From assembly GCA_017553685.1 (NCBI GenBank), contig JAFZKH010000001.1, positions 58,171-122,170 of the forward strand: 64,000 nucleotides of DNA, read 5' to 3'. This document shows, in pieces, positions 15,982 to 25,146 of the stretch. Made by a program: the position numbers and the translations under genes. The notes beneath the pieces are model-generated. The model did not search any database, was not told the DNA's origin, and saw only the letters and a program-made list of their open reading frames with translations. Every line of letters starts with the position of its first letter. The first letter of the stretch is position 1. The stretch is from Bacilli bacterium (GTDB lineage Bacteria; Bacillota_I; Bacilli_A; RF39; UBA660).

Positions 15982-17715
15982 ATGAATAAAATAACATTTG
16001 AAGAAGTACTTAGTATTCAAAGAAAAGTAAATATTGTGGATGTTATTAAGAATTATATTTCACTTACTCCAAGAGGTAAAAATTATTTTGGAGTATGTCC
16101 ATTTCATGATGATCATAATCCATCAATGAGTGTATCTGAAGAAAAGCAAATGTATAAATGCTTTGTATGCGGTGCATCAGGTAATGTATTTAACTTTGTT
16201 AAAGAATATGAAAAGATACCTTATTATGCTGCAGTTAAAAAAATAGCAGATCAAATTGGTGTTAATTTTGAATATCATGAAAAGAAAGAATTTATAGATG
16301 AATCAGAAAAGAAGATGTATGACATATATGATTATGCATCTAAGTATTATCAAAATAATTTAAATACTAATTTGGGTAAAGAAGCTAAGGAGTATTTAAA
16401 TAAAAGATCTATAGATGAAGATATAATTAATACATTTGGTATAGGACTTTCTTTTGATGATGATAAGTTATCTAATTTACTATTAAAGAAATATATAGAA
16501 AATGATTTAGTAGATTCAGGTATAAGTATTAGAAGTACTAATAAAGTATATGATATTTTTAAAAATAGAATTATGTTTCCTTTATGGGATATAAATGGTA
16601 AAGTAGTAGGATTCTCAGGAAGAATATATAATAATACTTCTGAAAGTAAATATATTAATTCTAAAGAAACAAAGATATTTAAAAAAGGATCTCTTCTTTA
16701 TAATTACCATAATGCAAGGGAATATGCTATTAAAGAAGATAATATAATAATAGTTGAAGGATTCATGGATGTAATAAGACTTTATTCTATAGGAGTTAAG
16801 AATGTAGTAGCTACTATGGGAACTGCTATAACTAAAGAACATGTATCTTTAATTAAAAGACTATCTAATAATGTAACATTATTATTTGATGGTGATTCAG
16901 CTGGTGAAAAAGCTACTAATGCATGCATTAGTATGATGAAAGACTCTAATTTAAATATTAAAGTAGTTAGACTTGAAGAAGACCTAGATCCAGATGATTA
17001 TATACTTAAAAAAGGTAAAGATAAGATGCTTAGTCACATATCACATGCTAAGTCTTTAATAGATTACAAAAGTGATATTTATAAATCTAAATTAAACTTT
17101 AATGATAGTAATGATTTATCAAAGTATTTATCACTTGTTAAAGAAGATTTAGAAAAGATGAATGATGATACTGCAAGAATGATAGAAATAGATAAAATAT
17201 CTAAAGAAACTGGTATAAGTAAAGATATTATTATGTCTACAATTAAAGTAGAAAAGAAAGAAATAACTAAACCAGTAGAAATCAAAAAAGAAATAAGATT
17301 AAATAAATATGAAAAAGCATCTGAATTTATATTATTTCATATGGTAAAGAATAGTAATGTAATACAGTATTACTTTAATAATCTTAGTTATTTACCAAAT
17401 GAATTAGATATAGAATTAGCTAGTAAAATAGTTTTATATTATAAAAAATATAAGAACTTTAATTTATCTGATTTTATTAGTTATCTAGAAGATAATAATG
17501 ATCTAATAAAAAGAGTTATGTATATAGATGAACTAAAATATAGTGAAAACTATACATTAGATGAAATAGATTCATATTTTAATACAATTAGAGAATATAT
17601 TAAAAAAGAAGAAATTAGAAAATTACAAAATAAAATGAAAACAGAAACTAATGAAGTTGTTAAAAGAGAATTAGCAGCTAAAATAATAGAATTAAAAGTG
17701 AAGGGTGAAGATTAA
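15982..17715 (+). CDS. dnaG: DNA primase DnaG
   Basis: 577 residues. DnaG makes the RNA primers for replication. CHC2 zinc domain near the start ([34 protein letters not shown]), RNA-polymerase domain with GFSGRIYN, and TOPRIM motifs [17 protein letters not shown] and [13 protein letters not shown] helicase-binding C-terminal region is present but short. Preceded by GGGAG. Its stop codon overlaps the rpoD start by one base (TAATG), the conserved dnaG-rpoD pair of Bacillota. Confidence 0.97.
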   Translation: MNKITFEEVLSIQRKVNIVDVIKNYISLTPRGKNYFGVCPFHDDHNPSMSVSEEKQMYKCFVCGASGNVFNFVKEYEKIPYYAAVKKIADQIGVNFEYHEKKEFIDESEKKMYDIYDYASKYYQNNLNTNLGKEAKEYLNKRSIDEDIINTFGIGLSFDDDKLSNLLLKKYIENDLVDSGISIRSTNKVYDIFKNRIMFPLWDINGKVVGFSGRIYNNTSESKYINSKETKIFKKGSLLYNYHNAREYAIKEDNIIIVEGFMDVIRLYSIGVKNVVATMGTAITKEHVSLIKRLSNNVTLLFDGDSAGEKATNACISMMKDSNLNIKVVRLEEDLDPDDYILKKGKDKMLSHISHAKSLIDYKSDIYKSKLNFNDSNDLSKYLSLVKEDLEKMNDDTARMIEIDKISKETGISKDIIMSTIKVEKKEITKPVEIKKEIRLNKYEKASEFILFHMVKNSNVIQYYFNNLSYLPNELDIELASKIVLYYKKYKNFNLSDFISYLEDNNDLIKRVMYIDELKYSENYTLDEIDSYFNTIREYIKKEEIRKLQNKMKTETNEVVKRELAAKIIELKVKGED

Positions 17716-19022
17716 TGAGCGATATATTAGAAAAAGAAAAAAAGAATTTATTAAAAATTAATAAGAAAAAGGGATATGTAACTGCAGATGATTTAAATAA
17801 AATATTTGAAAATGAAGATATTTCTGCAGAAGAAATAGATAATATTTATCAATTTATATCTGATAATAATATAGATATAGTTGAAGAAGAAATGGATGAA
17901 CCTAAAGAACTTAAAAAAGGTAAGAAAAAAGTTGATGAATATCATGAAATAAAAACATTAGATGATAGAAAGAAAGACTTATTAGAACTTGGTACATCTG
18001 TAGGATATTTAACATTTGAACAATTAGCTACAGCTTTAAAAGGTCTAGAAATGGATGCTGAAAGCTTAGATGATTTATATAATTTCTTAAGAGACAATAA
18101 TATTGAAGTTATTGAAGAAGGCGAAGATGATGAAGATCCTGAAGGTGGAGATGGTTTAGGACTTGATGATGAAGATTTACCTAAGAACTTAAATATTAAT
18201 GACCCAGTAAGAATGTATCTTAAGGAAATAGGTAAAATATCACTTCTTTCATTAGATGAAGAATTAGAATTATCTAAAAGAATAGAAGAAGGAGATGAAG
18301 AAGCTAAAAAGAGATTAGCTGAATCAAACCTTCGTCTAGTTGTATCTATTGCTAAAAGATATGTAGGAAGAAACTTATCATTCCTTGATTTAATTCAAGA
18401 AGGTAATATAGGTTTAATGAAAGCTGTTGATAAGTTTGATTCATCTAAAGGATATAAATTCTCAACTTATGCTACTTGGTGGATTAGACAAGCAATAACA
18501 AGAGCTATTGCAGACCAAGCAAAAACTATAAGAGTACCAGTTCACATGGTTGAAACTATTAATAAATTAAAGAAAGTTCAAAGACAATTAACTCTAGAAC
18601 TTAATAGAGAACCAACTGAAAAAGAACTTGCTCAAAAACTACATATAACTGAGGATAAAGTTAGAGAAATAATTCAAATATCTCTTGATCCTCTTTCACT
18701 AGAAACTCCAATAGGTGAAGAAGAAGATTCTCATTTAGGAGATTTCGTTTCAGATAAAAATAATCTTACTCCAGAAGAGTATGCTATTAATGAAGTATTA
18801 AAAGATGAAATTCAAGAAGTTCTTCTTACTCTTACAGAAAGAGAAGAACAAGTACTTAAACTAAGATTTGGTTTAGTTGATGGAACTTGTAGAACTCTAG
18901 AAGAAGTAGGTACTATATTTGGAGTAACAAGAGAAAGAATTAGACAAATAGAAGCTAAAGCTTTAAGAAAACTTAGACACCCATCTAGAAGTAAAAAACT
19001 AAAGGATTATTTAGTAGATTAA
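17715..19022 (+). CDS. rpoD: Principal sigma factor SigA/RpoD with duplicated region 1.1
   Basis: 435 residues. Regions 1.2 to 4 are canonical: [12 protein letters not shown], the core-binding and -10 region [50 protein letters not shown], region 3.0 [13 protein letters not shown] (reads the extended -10), and region 4 [34 protein letters not shown]. The N-terminus holds two copies of the region 1.1 fold: residues 9-60 ([33 protein letters not shown]) and 85-137 ([33 protein letters not shown]). Normally there is one. Expressed with dnaG and trmK. Confidence 0.97.
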   Translation: MSDILEKEKKNLLKINKKKGYVTADDLNKIFENEDISAEEIDNIYQFISDNNIDIVEEEMDEPKELKKGKKKVDEYHEIKTLDDRKKDLLELGTSVGYLTFEQLATALKGLEMDAESLDDLYNFLRDNNIEVIEEGEDDEDPEGGDGLGLDDEDLPKNLNINDPVRMYLKEIGKISLLSLDEELELSKRIEEGDEEAKKRLAESNLRLVVSIAKRYVGRNLSFLDLIQEGNIGLMKAVDKFDSSKGYKFSTYATWWIRQAITRAIADQAKTIRVPVHMVETINKLKKVQRQLTLELNREPTEKELAQKLHITEDKVREIIQISLDPLSLETPIGEEEDSHLGDFVSDKNNLTPEEYAINEVLKDEIQEVLLTLTEREEQVLKLRFGLVDGTCRTLEEVGTIFGVTRERIRQIEAKALRKLRHPSRSKKLKDYLVD

Positions 19023-19023
19023 T

Positions 19024-19692
19024 ATGAAGTTATCAAATAGATTAAGTGCGATAACGGACTACGTGTCCCCGGAGGACAAAATAATTGATATTGGGTGTGA
19101 TCATGCCCTCCTAGATGTGTATATCGCAAAGGAATTAGGTAAAAGATTAATAGCATCAGATATTCATGAAGGAGCAGTTAATAATGCTGCTAAGAATATA
19201 GAAAAATATGATGCATTAAAAGAAATAGATTTAAGATTAGGAAATGGACTTAGTGTAGTTAATCCTGAAGAAATAAATACTATTATTATTGCAGGTATGG
19301 GATTTCATACTATTAAAGATATACTTTCTAATAAAGAAAAATTAACTAATGTTAATAAAATAATAGTTCAATCTAATACAGATGTAATTAAACTAAGAAA
19401 GTTTGTTATTAGTCTTGGATTTAGAATTAATAGAGAACAATTAGTAAAAGATTCAGATATAATTTATACTGTTATAGAGTTTGTAAGAGGAGAAGAAAAA
19501 TATTCTTATGAAGCTATATATTTTGGACCTAGAATTCTAGAAAACAAAGATGAGTTATTTACTGAATATTACACTAAAAAACTTCTTAAATATGAGAACT
19601 TATTACTTCAATTACCAAGTCATGAGATAAGAAGTATACTTCATCATAAGAAGTTAATTAGAATTATTAAAAAAGAATTAGACATAGAATAA
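19024..19692 (+). CDS. trmK: tRNA (adenine22-N1)-methyltransferase TrmK
   Basis: 222 residues. SAM-binding motif KIIDIGCDHALLDVYIAKE, then NPEEINTIIIAGMGFHTIKDIL and VQSNTDVIKLRKFV, typical of the TrmK (YqfN) family that methylates A22 of tRNA. It begins two bases after rpoD without an SD of its own, the same order as in B. subtilis; translation is probably coupled. The first 35 codons are odd: GCG, ACG, GTG, TCC, CCG, GGG, GCC and CTC, all rare elsewhere in the window, cluster there, and GTCC/GGAC (19065-19077) can form a small hairpin. Confidence 0.92.
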   Translation: MKLSNRLSAITDYVSPEDKIIDIGCDHALLDVYIAKELGKRLIASDIHEGAVNNAAKNIEKYDALKEIDLRLGNGLSVVNPEEINTIIIAGMGFHTIKDILSNKEKLTNVNKIIVQSNTDVIKLRKFVISLGFRINREQLVKDSDIIYTVIEFVRGEEKYSYEAIYFGPRILENKDELFTEYYTKKLLKYENLLLQLPSHEIRSILHHKKLIRIIKKELDIE

Positions 19693-19706
19693 TATGTCTT
19701 TTTTTT
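19681..19706 (+). terminator. Terminator of dnaG-rpoD-trmK
   Basis: GACATA/TATGTC (19681-19686, 19693-19698) plus eight T; the stop codon is in the loop. Confidence 0.85.
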
Positions 19707-19717
19707 GTAAATAATAT

Positions 19718-19745
19718 TTGTTTAAATATGTAATAATGTTATAAT
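19718..19745 (+). promoter_or_regulatory. Promoter of the prepilin peptidase gene
   Basis: TTGTTT, 16-base spacer, TG-T-TATAAT (19737-19745). Confidence 0.6.
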
Positions 19746-19768
19746 TTAGATAATAGGAGATGAGGGGC

Positions 19769-20578
19769 ATGTTAGTCGTATACATAAGCATACTTTTCAT
19801 TATTGGATTATTACTTGGCCATGTATATACTAAACTAGGATATACCTTAGGTAAGAAAGAAAGTATTACTAAGATTAATCCTGGTTGTGATACATGTGGT
19901 CATCATCTTAAACTATATGAGAAATTATATTTATTTAGATTATTCTTTAATAAAGGTAGATGTAAATATTGTAATGAGAAAATATATACTAGTAGTGCTT
20001 TCTTTGAGTTATTAACAGGCATATTATTTGCTTTATCATATTTTGTTAATAAAGATTCTGAAACTGTATTACTTAGTACTATATTTTATATATTAGTATT
20101 TTCTATATTAATAATTATTTTAATAAGTGATTATCATCATATGATAATACCTGATATAACACTTATAATATTATCTATAATAATAATAGTATTTAAATTA
20201 TTAATAGCTTTGGAAAATGAAGAATTAACTGGTTTTATGGATGCAGGTTATAAAGTTATATTTATGCTTATAGAGGCAATAATAATATTTGTTATTATGT
20301 TTGTACTTCAAAAGATAAGTAATTTTGCTTTTAAATCTAATTCACTTGGATTTGGAGATGTTAAATTAATGGCAGTTTTAGCATTAATCCTAGGTTATAA
20401 GATGGCATTAGTATGTTTATTTATATCATGTTTTATGGCACTTCCTATAGCTATTTATAACTTACAAAAGAATGATAAGAAACTATTACCATTTGGCCCT
20501 TATTTAGCCTTTGGAACTATTATAATAATGTTATTTAATATAGATTTTAATATGATTATAGATTTTATAAAAAAATAA
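19769..20578 (+). CDS. Type 4 prepilin peptidase (A24 family)
   Basis: 269 residues from ATG 19769 (SD AGGAG nine bases upstream; ATG 19760 is too close). An inner-membrane aspartic protease that cleaves and N-methylates type IV prepilins or competence pseudopilins. The N-terminal cytoplasmic loop has the two CxxC pairs (CDTCGHHLK, CKYCNEKI). Catalytic aspartates are in SDYHHMIIPD and GFGDVKLMAVLALILG. Seven to eight membrane segments. No pilin, ATPase or platform gene is nearby in this window, so its substrates must be encoded elsewhere. Single-gene unit. Confidence 0.9.
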   Translation: MLVVYISILFIIGLLLGHVYTKLGYTLGKKESITKINPGCDTCGHHLKLYEKLYLFRLFFNKGRCKYCNEKIYTSSAFFELLTGILFALSYFVNKDSETVLLSTIFYILVFSILIIILISDYHHMIIPDITLIILSIIIIVFKLLIALENEELTGFMDAGYKVIFMLIEAIIIFVIMFVLQKISNFAFKSNSLGFGDVKLMAVLALILGYKMALVCLFISCFMALPIAIYNLQKNDKKLLPFGPYLAFGTIIIMLFNIDFNMIIDFIKK

Positions 20579-20600
20579 AAGAGTCATTAAGACTCTTTTT
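20577..20600. terminator. Bidirectional terminator between converging genes
   Basis: AAAAGAGTC ATTAA GACTCTTTT (20577-20599): A-tract on one side, T-tract on the other; serves the prepilin peptidase gene and the minus-strand gene ending at 20600. Confidence 0.88.
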
Positions 20601-21532
20601 TAAATACTTTCAAGTATATTAATTTCATAGTATGTATAACCATCTTCTTCAAGTTCATTATAACCAATTATCATAGTAATATTATTTGCACATTCAATTC
20701 TATATCCACCATCATATGAACCATATGCATCATAATCTTCAGCATTAGTTCCATTAGAGTATAAATCTACAAAAGCTTTTAATATTTCTTTAACTCTTTC
20801 TTCACTGTATACTGTTATATCCATTGATGTTTCTATAGTAGTATCTCCTTTATATGATGTAGTATTAATTCTAGTTATTACATCTTTTTTCTCTGAATGA
20901 TCATAACTAGTAAATATTGCTTCAAATTCAGAATCTTCTATAGTAATTTTACTAGCTTCTACTCTTAGTTTTGATTCAAATAAATCATATTTACCTTTAA
21001 CTAATTCTTTAGCTTGAACTCTATAGTAATCATATTCTTCTATTATTTTAGCTCCTGTAGCAGATCCTATAGGATAATATCTTTCTTCTAAAACTTCTTC
21101 CTCTTCTTCTAATGGAATAGGTTCAGGAGTTTTATTATTAAGATACTTAATTCCAAAGAAAACACCAGCGCCAATAATTAATAAAGCAATAATAACTATA
21201 ATTATTAATTTAGTTTTATTATTCTTTTTAGGTTCTACTGTAGGGGCAACAGCATTAGTTAATCCAGTTAGAGGAACTTCTTCTTTTACTTCTTCTATTA
21301 CTGGAGTAGGTTCTACTATTGGAGTAGGAACTACTGATTCATTTTGAGTAGGTGTTTCTATAAATACTGGTTCATTTACAGGAACATTTTCATTAACTAC
21401 AGTATTTTCTACCTTTTCAGGTATATCTTGCATAACAACTTCATTATGTGATAATGCTGTTAATGGATTACCACAATTTGGACATACTTGATCATTTTCA
21501 TTTATTACAAATCCGCATTTATTACAATTCAT
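20600..21532 (-). CDS. Zinc-ribbon membrane protein with proline-rich linker
   Basis: 310 residues from the ATG at 21532 (GGGAG seven bases upstream; a TTG two codons earlier is weaker). N-terminal zinc ribbon CNKCGFVINENDQVCPNCG, a long Pro/Glu/Val linker (about 30-105), a transmembrane helix (about 108-132, TKLIIIVIIALLIIGAGVFFG), then an acidic spacer EEEEEV and an outer domain of about 160 residues ending ITMIIGYNELEEDGYTYYEIN. Same architecture as the genes at 898 and 4516, but on the opposite strand with its own promoter. Function unknown. Confidence 0.8.
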   Translation of the reverse strand: MNCNKCGFVINENDQVCPNCGNPLTALSHNEVVMQDIPEKVENTVVNENVPVNEPVFIETPTQNESVVPTPIVEPTPVIEEVKEEVPLTGLTNAVAPTVEPKKNNKTKLIIIVIIALLIIGAGVFFGIKYLNNKTPEPIPLEEEEEVLEERYYPIGSATGAKIIEEYDYYRVQAKELVKGKYDLFESKLRVEASKITIEDSEFEAIFTSYDHSEKKDVITRINTTSYKGDTTIETSMDITVYSEERVKEILKAFVDLYSNGTNAEDYDAYGSYDGGYRIECANNITMIIGYNELEEDGYTYYEINILESI

Positions 21533-21559
21533 TTTCAATCTCCCTTATTCTTTATATAT

Positions 21560-21568
21560 ATTATATCA
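21560..21568 (-). promoter_or_regulatory. Extended -10 promoter of the minus-strand zinc-ribbon gene
   Basis: TG-A-TATAAT read on the minus strand, 28 bases before the ATG. Confidence 0.65.
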
Positions 21569-21617
21569 AATAATATATATTTATATTATATTTTTTAATA
21601 ATTATACAGTTTTTTTA

Positions 21618-21626
21618 TGTTATAAT
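21618..21626 (+). promoter_or_regulatory. Extended -10 promoter of mutS
   Basis: TG-T-TATAAT preceded by seven T; start codon 20 bases downstream. Confidence 0.68.
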
Positions 21627-21646
21627 AAATTTTAAGGTGAATAGGT

Positions 21647-24193
21647 ATGCATATAGATGATGTTGATTTAACAAAAATTTCTCCAATGATGAAACAATAC
21701 ATAGATATCAAAAAAGAAAATGAAGATAATATTCTATTCTTTAGACTTGGTGATTTCTATGAAATGTTTTTTGAGGATGCAATATTAGTTTCTAATTTAT
21801 TAGAACTTACTTTAACAGGTAAGAACTGTGGATTAGATGAAAGAGTACCAATGTGTGGTATTCCTTTTCATGCTGCTGAAATCTATATTAATAAACTAAT
21901 TGAATTAGGCTATAAAGTAGCTATTTGTGAACAAGTAGAAGATCCAAAACTAGCTAAAGGATTAGTAAAAAGAGATATTATACAAGTAGTATCATCTGGT
22001 ACTAAAATGAATTCTGAATCATTAGATGAAAAAGAAAATAATTATATTGGTTATATACTTGATTTAGGATATGCTTATGCTATTAGTTATTCTGATATTA
22101 CAACTGGAGAACTAAATGCATTTATAATTGAAAAAGATGAAGAAAAGTTAAGAAATGAAATTATATGGAGAAATATAAAAGAGATAGTTATTAAATCTGA
22201 TTTTGATAGATTAATTCTAGATAAACTAAGAAAAACCTATAACTTAACTATATCTATTTATAATAATGAAAATCTAGTAAATGATTATTCTAATTTATAT
22301 TCTGATATAGAAGATGAAAGAGTAATAAAGGCTGTTAATAATTTAATTAGTTATTTAGAAACTAGCCAAAAAAGAAGTTTAGATTATTTAAGAAAAGTAA
22401 ATATAGTAAATGAGAATTCATTTATGCAGATGGATATAAATACTAAAAGAAATCTAGAATTAACAGAAAATATTAGAACTAAAGAAAGAAGATATTCTCT
22501 TCTTTGGTTACTAGATAAAACTAAGACTGCTATGGGATCTAGAAAACTAAAGAGTTTTATATTAAATCCATTAACAGATAAATCTGAAATAGAAAAAAGA
22601 TATGATAAGATTGAAGTTCTTATGAAAGAGTTCTTACTTAAAGATGAACTAAGAGAAAATCTTTCATCTATATATGACTTAGAGAGATTAGTAGGTAGAA
22701 TAGGTTTTTCATCTGCTAATGCAAGAGATTTACTTTGGTTAAAGACTTCTTTATCAGTATTACCTGATATAAATGATATATTAAAGAAACTAGGTTTTGA
22801 AGAAATAAATACATTTAAAGATTTATATGAATTATTAGATAAATCTATTTATGAAGATGCACCTATATCACTTAAAGAAGGTTATCTAATTAAAGAAGGA
22901 TATAACTCTGAATTAGATGAAATAAAAGATGCTAGAAAGAATAATAAAGACTTTATATCTAAGTTAGAGAATGAAGAAAGACAAAGAACTGGTATTAAGA
23001 CTTTAAAACTAGGATTTAATAAAGTATTTGGATATTATATAGAAGTATCTAAAGGTGCTATTAAAGATATAAAAGAAGAATATGGTTATGAAAGAAAACA
23101 AACTTTAGCTAATGCTGAAAGATTTGTTACACCTTTATTAAAAGAAAAAGAAGCTTTAATACTAGGAGCCGAAGAAAAAATAATAAACATGGAATATGAA
23201 ATGTTTATAGAAATAAGAAATAAAGTAAAACAGTATATACCTGCACTGCAAGATTTATCTTTAGTACTTTCTGAAATAGATGTACTTTCTTCTTTAGCAC
23301 TTGTATCTGAAGAAAATAATTATGTCAGACCAACACTTAATGATAAACATATAATAGATATTAAAGAGGGAAGACATCCAGTAATAGAAAAAGTATTAGA
23401 TAGTGAATTTATATCTAATGATATATACTTTAATGAAGATGATTTAGTTATGCTTATAACAGGTCCTAATATGGCCGGCAAATCAACATATATGAGACAA
23501 ATGGCTATTATATCTATAATGGCTCAAATGGGATGTTATGTACCTGCTTCTTCAGCTAATATACCTATATTTGATAAGATATTTACTAGAATTGGTGCAT
23601 CAGATGATCTTGTATCTGGAGAATCAACTTTCATGGTAGAAATGAGCGAAGCAAATAGAGCATTAAAGAATGCTACTAAGAATAGTTTAATTCTATTTGA
23701 TGAATTAGGTAGAGGAACTGCTACATTTGATGGTATGAGCTTAGCAGCTGCTATAATAGAATATATCCATAATAATGTAAAAGCAAAAACATTCTTTTCA
23801 ACGCATTATCATGAGTTAACTGATTTAGAAAATCATTTATCTCATTTAAAGAATGTACATGTATCAGCATCACTTGAAAATGGTAATCTAGTATTCCTTC
23901 ATAAAATAAAAGAAGGATCAATAGATAAATCATATGGTATACATGTAGCTAAACTTGCACATTTACCTGAATCTTTAATAGATAGAGCAAATGAAATATT
24001 AAAGACATATGAGGATAATGATAAAACTAATTCAATTAAACCATCTCAGTTAGAACTTAATTTAGATTTTTCTAAAGAATCTAAGATAGAAGAAGAAATA
24101 AAGAATATGGATATTCTTAAATTAACACCTATAGATGCTTTAAATGAATTATATAGAATGAAAAAGGAGTTAGAAAATGAAGAAAATAATTAA
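21647..24193 (+). CDS. mutS: DNA mismatch repair protein MutS
   Basis: 848 residues, the usual length of MutS1. Mismatch-reading motif FFRLGDFYEMFFEDA (Phe-X-Glu wedge), connector and lever domains, ATPase with Walker A ITGPNMAGKSTYMRQMA (about residue 606), LFDELGRGTATFDG and the signature STHYHEL. MutS detects mismatches and small loops and recruits MutL. No mutL follows; instead a small membrane-protein gene overlaps the last 17 bases, so repair partners lie elsewhere or are absent. Confidence 0.97.
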   Translation: MHIDDVDLTKISPMMKQYIDIKKENEDNILFFRLGDFYEMFFEDAILVSNLLELTLTGKNCGLDERVPMCGIPFHAAEIYINKLIELGYKVAICEQVEDPKLAKGLVKRDIIQVVSSGTKMNSESLDEKENNYIGYILDLGYAYAISYSDITTGELNAFIIEKDEEKLRNEIIWRNIKEIVIKSDFDRLILDKLRKTYNLTISIYNNENLVNDYSNLYSDIEDERVIKAVNNLISYLETSQKRSLDYLRKVNIVNENSFMQMDINTKRNLELTENIRTKERRYSLLWLLDKTKTAMGSRKLKSFILNPLTDKSEIEKRYDKIEVLMKEFLLKDELRENLSSIYDLERLVGRIGFSSANARDLLWLKTSLSVLPDINDILKKLGFEEINTFKDLYELLDKSIYEDAPISLKEGYLIKEGYNSELDEIKDARKNNKDFISKLENEERQRTGIKTLKLGFNKVFGYYIEVSKGAIKDIKEEYGYERKQTLANAERFVTPLLKEKEALILGAEEKIINMEYEMFIEIRNKVKQYIPALQDLSLVLSEIDVLSSLALVSEENNYVRPTLNDKHIIDIKEGRHPVIEKVLDSEFISNDIYFNEDDLVMLITGPNMAGKSTYMRQMAIISIMAQMGCYVPASSANIPIFDKIFTRIGASDDLVSGESTFMVEMSEANRALKNATKNSLILFDELGRGTATFDGMSLAAAIIEYIHNNVKAKTFFSTHYHELTDLENHLSHLKNVHVSASLENGNLVFLHKIKEGSIDKSYGIHVAKLAHLPESLIDRANEILKTYEDNDKTNSIKPSQLELNLDFSKESKIEEEIKNMDILKLTPIDALNELYRMKKELENEENN

Positions 24194-24689
24194 TATTATA
24201 TTATATGTAGTTTGTATAGTATTTCTTGTAATTACTTTTATAAAAAATCCATATATAAATGATTTATATAGTAAAAAAGAAATAACTAGTGTTAAATCTT
24301 TTAATAAATATTATAATAGTCAAAGATTTATATGTATTGATTTAAAAGATTCTAAAATGACTAGATTTAAAGAAGAAAATACTAATTCTATAGTATATGT
24401 TTCTACTTATGGTGAATCTAATTTTATATCTATATTAACTAAAGGAACCTCTTTATCTGATAAAGTATGTGGAATAATCAAAGATGAAGATGAAATGTCA
24501 AAAGAATTAAAAACATCTATTGAAGAAGAAAATGAGATTAAATTACAAGAGAAGTATTTTACTAATTATAATATCAAGAAAGAAAAAACTGCTATTTATT
24601 TATTACTTGCATTACTTGGAGTCTTAGCATTCCTATTTGTATGTGCAATAATATCAAATATTATTTCATTAATAAGAAAAGAATTCTAA
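24177..24689 (+). CDS. Membrane protein of unknown function, two spans
   Basis: 170 residues with a hydrophobic segment at each end (about 4-23 and 141-165) and a polar middle of about 115 residues (FNKYYNSQRFICIDLKDSKMTRF, SIVYVSTYGESNFISILTKG), which should face outward. It overlaps the mutS end by 17 bases in another frame and shares its transcript. I do not recognise it. The overlap implies translational coupling, but no role in repair is suggested by the sequence. Confidence 0.7.
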   Translation: MKKIINIILYVVCIVFLVITFIKNPYINDLYSKKEITSVKSFNKYYNSQRFICIDLKDSKMTRFKEENTNSIVYVSTYGESNFISILTKGTSLSDKVCGIIKDEDEMSKELKTSIEEENEIKLQEKYFTNYNIKKEKTAIYLLLALLGVLAFLFVCAIISNIISLIRKEF

Positions 24690-24708
24690 TAATATAGAAT
24701 TTTTTTTC
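24682..24708 (+). terminator. Terminator of the mutS unit
   Basis: AATTCTA/TAGAATT (24682-24688, 24695-24701) followed by T; starts in the coding end. Confidence 0.78.
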
Positions 24709-24714
24709 TTTATG

Positions 24715-24723
24715 TGATAAAAT
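24715..24723 (+). promoter_or_regulatory. Promoter of nusB-xseA-xseB
   Basis: Extended -10 TG-A-TAAAAT after the T-tract, start codon 18 bases downstream. Confidence 0.55.
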
Positions 24724-24741
24724 CTTTTTAGGTGATGAAAG

Positions 24742-25146
24742 ATGAATAGATCTGAATTAAGAAAAAAAATAATGACTATTTTATATCAAATTTTCTTATA
24801 TGAAGAAGATAAGATTAATTATGATGTTAAAGAAGTAATAAAAGAAAATATGGAAATAGAAAATGAATTCGTAAATGAAATGGTTTATGGTGTCTTAGAT
24901 AATAGAAATGATATAGATAAAATAGCTAATAAAAACTTAAAAGATTGGACTATTGATAGATTTTCTAAAGTAGATCAGGCTATTCTTAGAATGGGTATAT
25001 ATGAACTAGTTTATACTGATACTCCAGAAGTAGTTTCTATTAATGAAGCGGTTGAACTAGCTAAAGAATATTCTGATGAAAAAGTAAAGAATATGATTAA
25101 TGCAGTATTAGATAGTATTTATCACGAGGATAATAAAAATGAATGA
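24742..25146 (+). CDS. nusB: Transcription antitermination protein NusB
   Basis: 134 residues, all-alpha. NusB binds boxA RNA with S10 and is part of the rRNA antitermination complex. Signature segments: LRKKIMTILYQIFLYEED, WTIDRFSKVDQAILRMGIYEL, SINEAVELAKEYSDEKVKNMINAVLDSI. It overlaps xseA by eight bases and ends with TGA, one of the in-window proofs that TGA is a stop codon. The nusB-xseA-xseB order is common in Bacillota. Confidence 0.95.
   Translation: MNRSELRKKIMTILYQIFLYEEDKINYDVKEVIKENMEIENEFVNEMVYGVLDNRNDIDKIANKNLKDWTIDRFSKVDQAILRMGIYELVYTDTPEVVSINEAVELAKEYSDEKVKNMINAVLDSIYHEDNKNE

Noticed and set aside
24177..24689. A diverged MutL behind mutS
   Set aside because: The protein is 170 residues with two membrane segments and none of the GHKL ATPase motifs.
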